From assembly GCF_000376265.1 (NCBI RefSeq), contig NZ_AQWU01000069.1, positions 1 to 64,000 of the forward strand: a stretch of DNA of 64,000 bases, read 5' to 3'. The first letter of the stretch is position 1, and every line of letters begins with the position of its first letter. The notes beneath the pieces were generated by a model. That model was not told the origin of the DNA. It saw only the letters and a list, made by a program, of their open reading frames with translations, and did no database searches. Source of the DNA: Thermus igniterrae ATCC 700962 (lineage in GTDB: Bacteria > Deinococcota > Deinococci > Deinococcales > Thermaceae). This document shows, in pieces, positions 42,386 through 50,689 of the stretch. The position numbers and the translations under genes were made by a program.

Positions 42386-44335
42386 TCACCTTCCCTTCTG
42401 GGGCAGGTTCAGGGGGCTTAGCCCCAGACCCTGCGGCTGGATGCTCGCTACCCCGCTTCCTTGCTGGACCCCGTTGGCGTCCAAGGTCAAGACGTGCCAC
42501 CAGGTGTTGTACCCGACACCGCTTGTGGGGGCGGGGAAGTTGGCCACGGGGTAGCCCGCGTTAAAGACCTGCACCTGAGCCCCTGAGGTGCTCCAACTAC
42601 CCCCGCCGAAGTACCAGTGGACGTAGACGCGGTAGCTTCCCCCTTGGTAGGCGAAGCGGAGGGTTTCCTGCCCGGGGCCTTGGGGGGTATCCCCTTCCAG
42701 GCAGGCGGGGCCGGTGGGGGGGCAGGTGCCCGGGTTGTTCCAGTAGATGTGGTTCGCCGCCGGGCTGTCGGGGTAGAAGAGGTGGAGGTCCAAGTCGGCG
42801 GCGTTGTTCCAGGAGAGGAGTATGCGCCACTCGGAAGCGTAGGTGACGGTGAGGGTGAAGTCCCAGATCCCTGGGGTGCCGCCCCCTTGGGGCGTGGCCC
42901 GAAGGCGCAAGGGGTAGGTGCCGGGGGGTGGGTTTTGCACCTGGAGGGCCACGGGTCCGCCGCTCGCCGGAAGGGTGGTGCCGGAGAGGGCGATGCCGGG
43001 AGGAGGAGGGGTTCCGTCCTGGCGGGTGAGGGTGAGGTCCAAGGGGGTGTTGAAGCCGTTTTGCGGCGTTACGTTGACCTGGAGGCTTCCTGACCCGCCC
43101 CAGGGCAGGGTTAGGGCGGTATCCCCGCTTAGGGTGAAGCCCGTGGCCCTCAAGGTGAAGCTTGCCTCCCGCACCCGGCCTCCTCCTTCCGCCCGGAGGG
43201 TGAGGGCGTAGTCCTGAGGACTCAGGCTCGGGGCCAGGGCGAGGGTGAGGGCAAGGGTGAGGGGGTTTGGGCCAAGGCTTACCTGGGTGGGGCTCAGGAG
43301 GATGCCCGAGGGCGGGTTGACCAGGCTCAGGTTTACGGGTCCGGTGAAGCCGTTTAGGGGGGTGAGGGTGAGGGTGGCCTGGGCGGTGCCGCCCACGGGG
43401 GCGGTGGGGGTGCCCGAAAGGCTTAGGACGAAGTCGGGGGCGGTGCTGTTCACCGCGATGGCCCGGCTTCCCGCGCTCCCGGCGCTGAAGAGGATGGCCC
43501 CTTGGCTCACGCTTTGGTTGGCGGAAACCCGGTAGACTTTGCCCGCGTAACCCGAAGGGGTGGTGTCCTGGACGACGAGCCCCTCGGCCGCCTGGAAGGT
43601 AAGGGGGGGAAGCGTGCCGTGCCCGGAGTTGCCCACCAGGACCAGGGCGGTTTCGCCGGGGTTGAGGTTAAGGGCCAGGGGCGCCACCTCGAGGCCCGGC
43701 CCCAGGTTCGGATTCACCACCTTGCGCAAAAGCCGTACTAGGTCCTGCTCGTCCGCGTAGCCGCTGGAGTCCAGGTCGGCGTGGTAGCGGCGGTAGGGGG
43801 TGGGGGAGGCCGCACCCGTGAGGAGGTCGGCGAGGAGGAGGGCGTCCGACAGGCTCACCCCTCCGCTTCCGTTCAGGTCACCCAAAGGGTTTTGCGCAAA
43901 AGAGGCCTCCACCTCGTTCTGGGCTATGCCAGGAAGGGGGGTGTAGCCCTGAGAGGCCAGCTGGCCTTGGGGGGCCGGGCCTCCCCCTTCCCAGGAGGGG
44001 GTGATCCGGGTTGCTTCCGCTTCCAAAACGCGGACCTCGGGTCTTGCCCCCGGTCGAAGGACCTGGAACTGGACCCGAAGCACCTCGCCGGAGCGGGCTT
44101 GGTAGGAAACCCCTGCCAGGCGCACCTGGCCCGCCTCCTGGTACACCTCGGTGAGGAGGGGGCTTTGCAGGCCCAGGTAACGGAGGGCGCTTGGGTCAAA
44201 GGTGATGTCCACAAGCAGACCCCGCGTGGCCTCGCCACGCAGGACCAGGGTGTCGGGAGAAGGGGCATGAGTCCCTTGCGGACCCCCGCAGGCGGCGAGG
44301 AGGAGAAGGACGAGCAAGTAGGGGCGTTTTGCCAT
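42386..44335 (-). CDS. Cohesin-like/dockerin/Ig-like surface lipoprotein
   Basis: A 649-residue lipoprotein (signal ending LLLAAC, Cys16). Order of parts: cohesin-like beta-sandwich at about 28-110 (LVDITFDPSALRYLGLQSPL; LRVQFQVLRPGARPEVRV); type I dockerin at 151-207 with two calcium loops (LGDLNGSGGVSLSDALLLAD and HADLDSSGYADEQDLVRLLR); three or so Ig-like repeats at 215-500 with the recurring NGFTGPVNLSL / NGFNTPLDLTL pattern; and a C-terminal domain with ILLSWNNAADLDLHLFYPDS, typical of YfaP-like extracellular modules. Such cohesin plus dockerin combinations are known from cellulosomes; function here, beside polysaccharide genes, is probably surface assembly or polymer binding. Confidence 0.8.
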   Translation of the reverse strand: MAKRPYLLVLLLLAACGGPQGTHAPSPDTLVLRGEATRGLLVDITFDPSALRYLGLQSPLLTEVYQEAGQVRLAGVSYQARSGEVLRVQFQVLRPGARPEVRVLEAEATRITPSWEGGGPAPQGQLASQGYTPLPGIAQNEVEASFAQNPLGDLNGSGGVSLSDALLLADLLTGAASPTPYRRYHADLDSSGYADEQDLVRLLRKVVNPNLGPGLEVAPLALNLNPGETALVLVGNSGHGTLPPLTFQAAEGLVVQDTTPSGYAGKVYRVSANQSVSQGAILFSAGSAGSRAIAVNSTAPDFVLSLSGTPTAPVGGTAQATLTLTPLNGFTGPVNLSLVNPPSGILLSPTQVSLGPNPLTLALTLALAPSLSPQDYALTLRAEGGGRVREASFTLRATGFTLSGDTALTLPWGGSGSLQVNVTPQNGFNTPLDLTLTRQDGTPPPPGIALSGTTLPASGGPVALQVQNPPPGTYPLRLRATPQGGGTPGIWDFTLTVTYASEWRILLSWNNAADLDLHLFYPDSPAANHIYWNNPGTCPPTGPACLEGDTPQGPGQETLRFAYQGGSYRVYVHWYFGGGSWSTSGAQVQVFNAGYPVANFPAPTSGVGYNTWWHVLTLDANGVQQGSGVASIQPQGLGLSPLNLPQKGR

Positions 44336-44346
44336 ATGAGCACCTC

Positions 44347-45121
44347 TTAGGGGCCGAGGGAAAGGCTACCCACAGCCACGGATTCCTCTTCGTAGGAGCC
44401 TGCTTGCACCAGGATCCCTTCTTCTAGGGAGAGCACGTCCCCGCCCGACCCTCTCAGGGCAACCACTCCCACCTGACCGGGACCCTGGAAGGCTTGGGTG
44501 GCTTCGCAGGCCACCAAGGCGTTCCAGAGATTCGGGTTCCGGGAAACCTGGTGGAGGTCGGCGAGGCCCTCCTTGGGTGAGGGCTCCTGGGCTGAGGGTA
44601 AGGGTGAAACCCAAGAGGACCTCGAGGCGAAACCCCGCTCCTTGGTGGGGCCGGAGGGTTTGGCCGAGGTGGGTGGCCACGAAGTAGCCGTTCTCCCCCC
44701 GCCCCGGGAGTCTTGGCTTAAGGGCCAACAGGACCAAAACCCCGAGGTCCTTTTCCTGGGCGAGGTGGCCGCTTTGCGCCCGGAGCTTGAGGGCGTAACT
44801 TCTGGGCGCAAGCGTGTCTAGGGCAGAATCCCCCAGGGTTTCGTGGACTGCGTTGCCGGAAAGCCACACGGAGGAGGGGGTCAGGGCGAAACCGGGCGCA
44901 GAGCTGCCGTCCCAGTGGGCCAAGGTGAGATGCACCGAGCCGGCGAAACTCTCTTCTGGCGTGAGGGTGATCCAGGTGGCCTGGTTCCCCCCTTGGGGAA
45001 TGGTGAGGGTGGAGGGGAGGGGGCCTGAGAGGGTGAAGGAGGGACCAGGCACCCGGGGAAGCTGGGTATAAGAGGTAAGCCCTAAAAGCACGAGAAAACC
45101 CCGCATCCAAGCTGCCTTCAT
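44347..45121 (-). pseudogene. Frameshifted cohesin-type secreted protein
   Basis: Starts at ATG 45121 (sharing ATGA with the preceding gene) with signal sequence MKAAWMRGFLVLLGLTSYTQ, an Ig-like domain (GGNQATWITLTPEESFAGSV), and the beginning of a cohesin-like domain ending FTLTLSPGALTQGG. From there the frame turns to noise, while the frame shifted by one base continues GLADLHQVSRNPNLWNALVA and goes on to CEATQAFQGPGQVGVVALRG, ending at 44347. This aligns without gap to the C-terminal cohesin of the neighbouring 732-residue protein (GALTSGCTLDFVQVSTSPNQ). The break is in GGAGGG (plus 44567-44572): one extra G, either a real mutation, a sequencing error or a +1 frameshift site. Confidence 0.78.
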
Positions 45122-47316
45122 GGGGTCAGGGTGAGGCTTCCTCCGCTCACCGAGGTGTCCTCGGTGTAGTCGGGCTTGGTAAGCGCCACGTTCCCCACGC
45201 TCAGGGTTCCGCCGCCCGTTCCCGTGACGGTGAGGACTGCGAGCTGGCCGGGTCCGGTGAAGGAGCTGTTGCACACGAGGGCCACGTTCCACTGGTTGGG
45301 GCTCGTGGATACCTGAACGAAGTCCAGGGTGCATCCTGAGGTCAAGGCACCCGTGCCCGCGCTCAGGCTGAAGCCTGCGGGTAGCGTGACGCTAAAGAGA
45401 GCGGCGCGGTAGGCGTCCGTGGTGCCCACCAGGTTCACCCCCACGCTGTAGGTGTTGCCCGTGCGGCCCAGGAGGGTGGGTTGGAGGGCCTTGGGGGCGG
45501 CGTTAACCGTGAGGGTAAAGGCCTGGCTCCGGGCGAGGCCGCCACCTGTGGCTTGGAGGGTAAGGGTGTAGTTGCCGGGGGGCACGTTGGGCCCCACGTT
45601 CAGGACGAGGGCCACGTTGCCATTGGTGGTGGGGTTTTCGGCGAAGGCGTAGGTCACCTGGTTGCTCCCGTTGCCGAGGATGGTCCCGCTCAGGCTCAAG
45701 GACACGGGTCCAGAGAAGTGGGTGCGGTTGAGGGTGACGTTCCCTGTACCCGAAGCCCCTTGTGTTACGGCGATGTCGTTTGCGCTCACGGTGAAGTCGT
45801 AAAGGGTGACGCTCAGGGGTTGGCTGCGGGAGAGGTTCCCCCCGGTTGCCCGCACTTGGAGGTTGTAAACCCCAGCCGGGGCGCTTCCCGCCTGCACGGT
45901 CAAGGCCACGGGGCTGCTTGCGGGCAGGGTGGCGCTAGCCGGGCTTAGCGTGAGGGGAGTGGGGTTGCCGTTGGTGTCGGTGAGCCCCAGGCTCACGCTC
46001 CCGCTGAAGCCGCCGTAGGTGGAGAAGAACGCTTGTAGGCTTGCCGTTCCTCCCACGGGGAGGGTGAGGGCGCTCTGGTCTAGGTAGAAGTCAAACCCGG
46101 GGTTTTCCTGAACCACCAAGGCGAAAGGTTTTTCTTGGGAGTTGCTTCCGCTTTCCGCCTTGAGGCGCAGGGTGTAGGTGCCCGGGGCCACCCCGCTTCC
46201 TACGCTAAGGGTGAGGGTACCGCTGAAGGGGCCACTCAGGTTCACCGTGGAGGGGCTTGGTAGGCTCACTCCAGAGGGGGCGTCCAGGAGGCTCAGGCTC
46301 ACGGTGCCTGTGAAGCCGTTCACCGGGGTAAGGCTAAAACCTAGGGTGGCGGTTCCCCCGGGGGTGGTGCTGGTGCTCGGGGCGGCTAGGTTCAAGGTGA
46401 AGCTGGGGTAGGGGGCGTGGACCCGGGCGGTGCGGGTGCCGGCGGCGCCGGCTTGGCACTGAATGCTGCCTTCCAGGGTGTTGCTCTGGGCCTGCACCTT
46501 GTAGGCCTTGCCTGCGGCTCCCTGGGGGGTTTCGTCCGTCAAGGCGATCCCTTGGGGGTGGGTGCAGGACACGGTGGGAAGGGCGCCATTCCCGGAGTTG
46601 TTGAGGAGGAGATAGGCGGACGCCCCAGGGCTCAGGGTGAAGTCCTGCGGGGCGAGCTCCAAGTTAGGTTCTAAACCCGGGTTCACGATCTTCCGCAACA
46701 GAAGGGCCAGATCTTGGCCCGTTAGAGTGCCGCTAGAGTTGAGGTCGCCGTGGTAGCGCTGGTAAGGGGTGGGGTTCGTGAGGTTGCCGGCCAGAAGATC
46801 CGCGAGCAAAACGCCATCCCCCAGGTTTACCGCCCCGTTTCCATTCAGGTCGCCCAAGGGGTTTTGCACGAAGGAGGGGTCAGCATCCCCCTGGCCGATC
46901 CCTGGTACCGCGGATTGCGGCAGGAGCTGGGCCTGGGGCCGGAGGGTGCCTGCCCCCCAGGTTTGCCTTACCGTCCGCCCCTCGGGGTAGGTTTCCACCA
47001 CCCGCACCTCCGGCCGTGCCCCAGGCCGAAGCACCTCAAAGCTGAGCGCCAAGATGGGGCCCGAGGGCGCATTGGGGGCCACCGCCGCCGCCCGGACCCT
47101 CCCCGCTTCGGCGAAGGCCTCGGCGGCGTAGGGGCCTTCCGCCCCCACGTAGCGCAACGCTGTGGGGTCAAAGGTGGCCTCCACCAAGACCCCCCGCGCG
47201 CCGTCACCCTGGAGCGCCAGGGTCCAGGTTTCCGGGGCCCGGCTCGTGGGTTGCGAGCAAGCCCCAAGCAAGAGGCCTAGGGCCAATCCTAATACCGCAC
47301 GCCAACGCTCTTTCAT
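45118..47316 (-). CDS. Large cohesin/dockerin/Ig-like surface lipoprotein
   Basis: A 732-residue lipoprotein from ATG 47316 (AGGAGGT upstream; the longer frame adds no signal). Signal ends LLLGAC (Cys20). Parts: cohesin-like domain about 30-110 (GVLVEATFDPTALRYVGAEG); dockerin 153-211 (LGDLNGNGAVNLGDGVLLAD and GDLNSSGTLTGQDLALLLRK); four Ig-like repeats about 220-600 (each with NGFTGTVSLSL or GGFSGSVSLGL-type cores); and a C-terminal cohesin-like domain about 610-732 (NTYSVGVNLVGTTDAYRAAL ... GPGQLAVLTVTGTGGGTLSV). The N-terminal half is a paralogue of the protein at 42386. Having both interaction partners suggests self-assembly or linkage of the three surface proteins. Confidence 0.82.
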   Translation of the reverse strand: MKERWRAVLGLALGLLLGACSQPTSRAPETWTLALQGDGARGVLVEATFDPTALRYVGAEGPYAAEAFAEAGRVRAAAVAPNAPSGPILALSFEVLRPGARPEVRVVETYPEGRTVRQTWGAGTLRPQAQLLPQSAVPGIGQGDADPSFVQNPLGDLNGNGAVNLGDGVLLADLLAGNLTNPTPYQRYHGDLNSSGTLTGQDLALLLRKIVNPGLEPNLELAPQDFTLSPGASAYLLLNNSGNGALPTVSCTHPQGIALTDETPQGAAGKAYKVQAQSNTLEGSIQCQAGAAGTRTARVHAPYPSFTLNLAAPSTSTTPGGTATLGFSLTPVNGFTGTVSLSLLDAPSGVSLPSPSTVNLSGPFSGTLTLSVGSGVAPGTYTLRLKAESGSNSQEKPFALVVQENPGFDFYLDQSALTLPVGGTASLQAFFSTYGGFSGSVSLGLTDTNGNPTPLTLSPASATLPASSPVALTVQAGSAPAGVYNLQVRATGGNLSRSQPLSVTLYDFTVSANDIAVTQGASGTGNVTLNRTHFSGPVSLSLSGTILGNGSNQVTYAFAENPTTNGNVALVLNVGPNVPPGNYTLTLQATGGGLARSQAFTLTVNAAPKALQPTLLGRTGNTYSVGVNLVGTTDAYRAALFSVTLPAGFSLSAGTGALTSGCTLDFVQVSTSPNQWNVALVCNSSFTGPGQLAVLTVTGTGGGTLSVGNVALTKPDYTEDTSVSGGSLTLTP

Positions 47317-47560
47317 GGCACCTCCTGAATACGAACCCAAAATCTTTAGCGGGATGGAAGACAACAGACCAAACCTCCCCAGAGGAGGGAAAGGAGAACC
47401 GCCACGCTGCGGGGGAAGAAGGCATCAATTATCCATGGATCTCTGCTTCCACCCCGCTATCCCAAGCTTAGAAGGAGGTGAGGAACTTGTCTTCCGACTT
47501 TGGGCCTAGGTCAAAGGTTACCAGTGCCCTAAGTCTTTTATACGGAAGGTCCTAAGCCTC
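47317..47560 (-). other. Intergenic region before the surface-protein genes
   Basis: No coding potential seen in these 244 bases. Less GC-rich than its surroundings. A weak minus-strand promoter is possible (TTGGTC, 18 bases, TAAAGA, ending near 47345). GGAAGACAA (47356-47364) and TTGTCTTCC (47487-47495) are perfect inverted repeats 122 bases apart and could close a large leader structure. Confidence 0.4.
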
Positions 47561-48946
47561 CTACGGGAACTCCGTCAGCCCGCCCAAGGCCACGTAGGGC
47601 AGGAAGCCAAGCTCCAGGGCGCGCTGTTCCGCCCAAGCCTTGGCCTCGAGGCTTGGGGCCACATCCAGGCTCAAGGCGGGAAGCCCCCGGCTTCGGAAGG
47701 GCCAGACGGGGCTCGGGTCGGCCAGGCTGGGCCTTCCGGCGGCGTCCAGGGAGAGGCCCGAATAGACGACCCCATCTAGGTAACGGGCGGTGCGCCGCAA
47801 GACCCGGAAGCCCCGGTGTTGCAGGAAAAGGGCCCCGGGTTCGGCCTGGCGTAAGCCTCGCACCAAGGCGGCTAGGGCGGGGATTTTCTCCGGGTAAAGA
47901 TCGGCCAGGTCCAGCCCGTCCAGGAAGAAGCCTTCAAACCCCAAGGCGAGCAGCCGGGCCGCCTCGGCCCGCACGTAGGCCCGCCAAGCGGGGGACGCAG
48001 GGTCCATGAGGAGGGCGTCCGGCGCGTAGGGGTTGGGTCCCAAAGCGGCGTGCTGCCACCCTCGGGCTTCCGCCTCCTTTTGGGGAACCACCCCCAGGGG
48101 CAGGTAGGCCACCACCTTCGTTCCCCCCTCCTTGAGCCCTCGCACCAGGTCCAAGGGGGCTTCCCGGGCCAAGACCACCAGGTCGTACGCCCGGAGGCGG
48201 GCAAGGGTTTTGGGATCTCCCCCGTAGTAAAGCGCCCAGCGCTTAAGCCCTTGGAGGCGGCTTGGAATGGGGGGAAGGGCCGCTTCCCGGGCCCGCACCT
48301 CTGCGGTTAGGGCCTCGAGGTCCTGCGGGGCCTGGAGGAAGACCAGGTAGCCGTAATTGCCCGGGGAGTGGAAGCTTCCCCCCATGGGCCAGAGGGTGTA
48401 CTCCTGGGCACTCGGGTGGCCGCGGCCCACCTTGAGTTGCCACAGGCTCCCGGGCTTGGGGGGAGGAAGGGCTTCCCCGAAGGGGATGCGCAGGGCCGCC
48501 CACCACCCCCCCGGGAACGTCCCGGTCCGGGCCTCGTAGGAAAGGGGAGCGGTGTAGCGCCGGAAGCGCACGCCCTTGGGGTTCACCGCCAGGTGCAGGT
48601 CCGGGGCCTCCTCGTCAAAGGGGTCCCACCGCAGGAAGACCTCGAGGGTATCGTCCTGCCACCACTCGGGGTCGTCCGGGCCCCGCTCCGCCTTGGGCGG
48701 CGCCTCCTGCTCCAGGCGGGCCAGCACGTACAAGGCCTCGCCGTCGTAGGCCACCTGGAAGCTCCCGGGAAAGCGGGCGGTTTCGGGGGGGTACGTGGTG
48801 GTGAGGCGAAGGGAATAGACGGGAAGCCCCGGGTAGCTTTCCACGCCCCAGGGGCCTTGCGGGCGGGGCAGGGCTTGGGCCACCACCACCCTTTGGGCCA
48901 AGGCCAATCCACCCAGGGTCAATAGGGCTAGCAAAATTCGGAGCAT
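47561..48946 (-). CDS. Exported CBM9-like plus GH114-like protein
   Basis: A 461-residue secreted protein with signal MLRILLALLTLGGLALAQ. Residues 20-215 look like a carbohydrate-binding CBM9/DOMON domain (FQVAYDGEALYVLARLEQEA; WWQDDTLEVFLRWDPFDEEA; WWAALRIPFGEALPPPKPGS). Residues 235-461 are a GH114-like TIM barrel (KRWALYYGGDPKTLARLRAY; GFEGFFLDGLDLADLYPEK; RYLDGVVYSGLSLDA). It is thus a glycosidase with its own binding module, the third of its kind in this island. No ribosome site precedes the ATG, and a -10 lies seven bases upstream, so the mRNA is probably leaderless. Confidence 0.78.
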   Translation of the reverse strand: MLRILLALLTLGGLALAQRVVVAQALPRPQGPWGVESYPGLPVYSLRLTTTYPPETARFPGSFQVAYDGEALYVLARLEQEAPPKAERGPDDPEWWQDDTLEVFLRWDPFDEEAPDLHLAVNPKGVRFRRYTAPLSYEARTGTFPGGWWAALRIPFGEALPPPKPGSLWQLKVGRGHPSAQEYTLWPMGGSFHSPGNYGYLVFLQAPQDLEALTAEVRAREAALPPIPSRLQGLKRWALYYGGDPKTLARLRAYDLVVLAREAPLDLVRGLKEGGTKVVAYLPLGVVPQKEAEARGWQHAALGPNPYAPDALLMDPASPAWRAYVRAEAARLLALGFEGFFLDGLDLADLYPEKIPALAALVRGLRQAEPGALFLQHRGFRVLRRTARYLDGVVYSGLSLDAAGRPSLADPSPVWPFRSRGLPALSLDVAPSLEAKAWAEQRALELGFLPYVALGGLTEFP

Positions 48947-48952
48947 GGATTC

Positions 48953-48980
48953 ACTATAGCCCCTTAGCGCCTGGGGTCCA
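48953..48980 (-). promoter_or_regulatory. Promoter giving a leaderless transcript for the CBM9-GH114 gene
   Basis: Minus strand -10 TATAGT (48958-48953) with a possible -35 TGGACC (48980-48975), spacer 16. Six bases separate the -10 from the ATG at 48946, placing the transcription start at the start codon. The promoter overlaps the end of the upstream permease gene. Confidence 0.55.
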
Positions 48981-49761
48981 GCCGGTCCCTTAGCCCGTCC
49001 CCCAAGAGGTTGAAGCCGAGCACCGCCAGGGTGAGGGCGAGCCCCGGCACCAAGGCGGGGAAAGGGGAGAGGGGCAGGAAGCTTTGCGCCTCCCGGAGCA
49101 TCCGCCCCAGGCTCGGGGCGGGGGGCTGGACGCCGAGGCCCAGGTAGGAAAGGGCGGCCTCGGCCAGGAGGGCGGCGGCGAAGGCCAGGCTGGCCTGGAC
49201 GAGGAGGGGCCCGAGGAGGTTCGGCAGGAGGTGGCGGAGGAGGATCCGCCCCCTCGAGGCCCCCAAGGCCACGGCCGCCTCCACAAACGGGGCGCTCCGG
49301 AGGCTTAAGGCGTAGGCCCGGGCCAGGCGGAAGAAGGCGGGCACCATGGAAAGCCCCACGGCCAGCATGCTGCTCAGGGCCCCAGGCCCGAGGAGGGCGG
49401 CGAAGAGGAGGGCGAGGAGAAGCCCGGGGAGGGCGTAAAGCGCCTCCATCAGGAGGCTAAGCGCCCCGTCCCATGGCCCCGCCAAATAGCCGGCGAAAAG
49501 GCCCAAGGCCACCCCCAGGGTAAACCCCACCCCCACGGCGATGCCGCCCACCCAGAGGGCGTTTTTGGCCCCGTGGAGGACCCTCGCCAGGAGGTCCCGG
49601 CCCAAGGGGTCGGTGCCCAGGGGGTGCTCGGGGGAAGGGGGGCTCAGGCGGCGGAGGAAGTCGGGGGCGTTGGGGTCCACGGGGTAGAGGAAGGAGGCGA
49701 GGGCCAGGAGGAGGAAGAGGCCCACCAGGAGGCACCCCAGGAGGAGGCTTGGGCTACGCAT
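48964..49761 (-). CDS. Dipeptide-type ABC transporter permease, DppC family
   Basis: A 265-residue permease with six hydrophobic segments. The N-terminal loop SPPSPEHPLGTDPLGRDLLA is the conserved DppC/OppC hallmark, and LGASRGRILLRHLLPNLLGP is the EAA loop. Overlaps dppB by eight bases. No ATPase gene follows; a glycosidase gene with its own promoter does. Confidence 0.92.
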   Translation of the reverse strand: MRSPSLLLGCLLVGLFLLLALASFLYPVDPNAPDFLRRLSPPSPEHPLGTDPLGRDLLARVLHGAKNALWVGGIAVGVGFTLGVALGLFAGYLAGPWDGALSLLMEALYALPGLLLALLFAALLGPGALSSMLAVGLSMVPAFFRLARAYALSLRSAPFVEAAVALGASRGRILLRHLLPNLLGPLLVQASLAFAAALLAEAALSYLGLGVQPPAPSLGRMLREAQSFLPLSPFPALVPGLALTLAVLGFNLLGDGLRDRLDPRR

Positions 49762-50689
49762 ACTCCACCCTCGGGTCCAAAAGCCCGTAGAGGAGGTCCA
49801 CCAAGACGTTGAAGAGCACGATGAGGGCCGCCATGGTGAGGACCAGGCCCTGGAGGAGGGGGTAGTCCCGGGCCTCCAGGGCGGTGAGGGCCAGGCTCCC
49901 CAGGCCCGGCAGGGCGAAGACCGCCTCCACCACCACCGCCCCCGTGAGGAGGAAGCCCCCCTCGAGGCCGAGCAGGGTGACCAGGGGAAGGCTTGCCGGC
50001 TTCAGGGCGTGCTTGAGGAGGACGGAAGGCTCCGGCACCCCCTTGGCCCGGGCGGTGCGGATGTAGTCCTGGGAAAGCACCTCCAGGAGGCTCGCCCGGG
50101 CCATGCGGAACAGGATGGCGGCCCGGGAAAGGGCCAGGGTGAGGGCGGGGAGGAGGAGGTGGCGGAGGGCCTCCCTGGGGCTCGCCCAGCCCGGGAAGCC
50201 GCTTGCGGGCAGGAGCGGGAGATGGACGGCGAAGAGGTAAAGGAAGACCACCCCCAAAAAGAACGTGGGGAGGGACTGCAGGACGGTCACAAGGCCGCTT
50301 AGGGCAAGGTCCAAAGGGGGAAAGCGCACCGCAAGGAGCGCCAAGGGGAGGGCCAAGGCCAAGGCCCCCAAAAGCCCCAGGAAGACCAGGGCCAAGGACA
50401 GGGAAAGCCGCTCCTCTAGGAGTTCCGCCACGGGCTTGCCGTAGCGGATGGACTCCCCCAGGTCCATGCGGGCAAGCCCCCCGAGCCAGTCCAGGTAGCG
50501 CGCCAGGGGGGGCTTGTCCAGACCCAAGGACCTCTCCAGGGCCGCCCGGGCCTCGGGGGAGGCCTCGAGGCCCAGGATGGCCTGCACCGGATCCCCAGGC
50601 AGGAGGAGGAGGGAGGCGAAGACCAAGGTGGCGGCAAGCCAAAGGGTGGCCAGGGCGAGGAGGAGGCGCCTTAAGAGGAAGCCCCGCAT
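49754..50689 (-). CDS. Dipeptide-type ABC transporter permease, DppB family
   Basis: A 311-residue permease of normal DppB size. Seen: N-terminal RRLLLALATLWLAATLVFAS, the periplasmic-side GDPVQAILG, SLGLDKPPLARYLDWLGGLA and the C-terminal EAA loop YIRTARAKGVPEPSVLLKHA with VVEAVFALPGLGSL. Its start abuts the binding-protein stop. Confidence 0.93.
   Translation of the reverse strand: MRGFLLRRLLLALATLWLAATLVFASLLLLPGDPVQAILGLEASPEARAALERSLGLDKPPLARYLDWLGGLARMDLGESIRYGKPVAELLEERLSLSLALVFLGLLGALALALPLALLAVRFPPLDLALSGLVTVLQSLPTFFLGVVFLYLFAVHLPLLPASGFPGWASPREALRHLLLPALTLALSRAAILFRMARASLLEVLSQDYIRTARAKGVPEPSVLLKHALKPASLPLVTLLGLEGGFLLTGAVVVEAVFALPGLGSLALTALEARDYPLLQGLVLTMAALIVLFNVLVDLLYGLLDPRVEYA

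Noticed and set aside
42386-47316. Repeats in the surface-protein genes as a possible CRISPR or tandem DNA repeat
   Set aside because: The similarity is at protein level (Ig-like and cohesin/dockerin modules); no regular identical DNA repeats with spacers are present.
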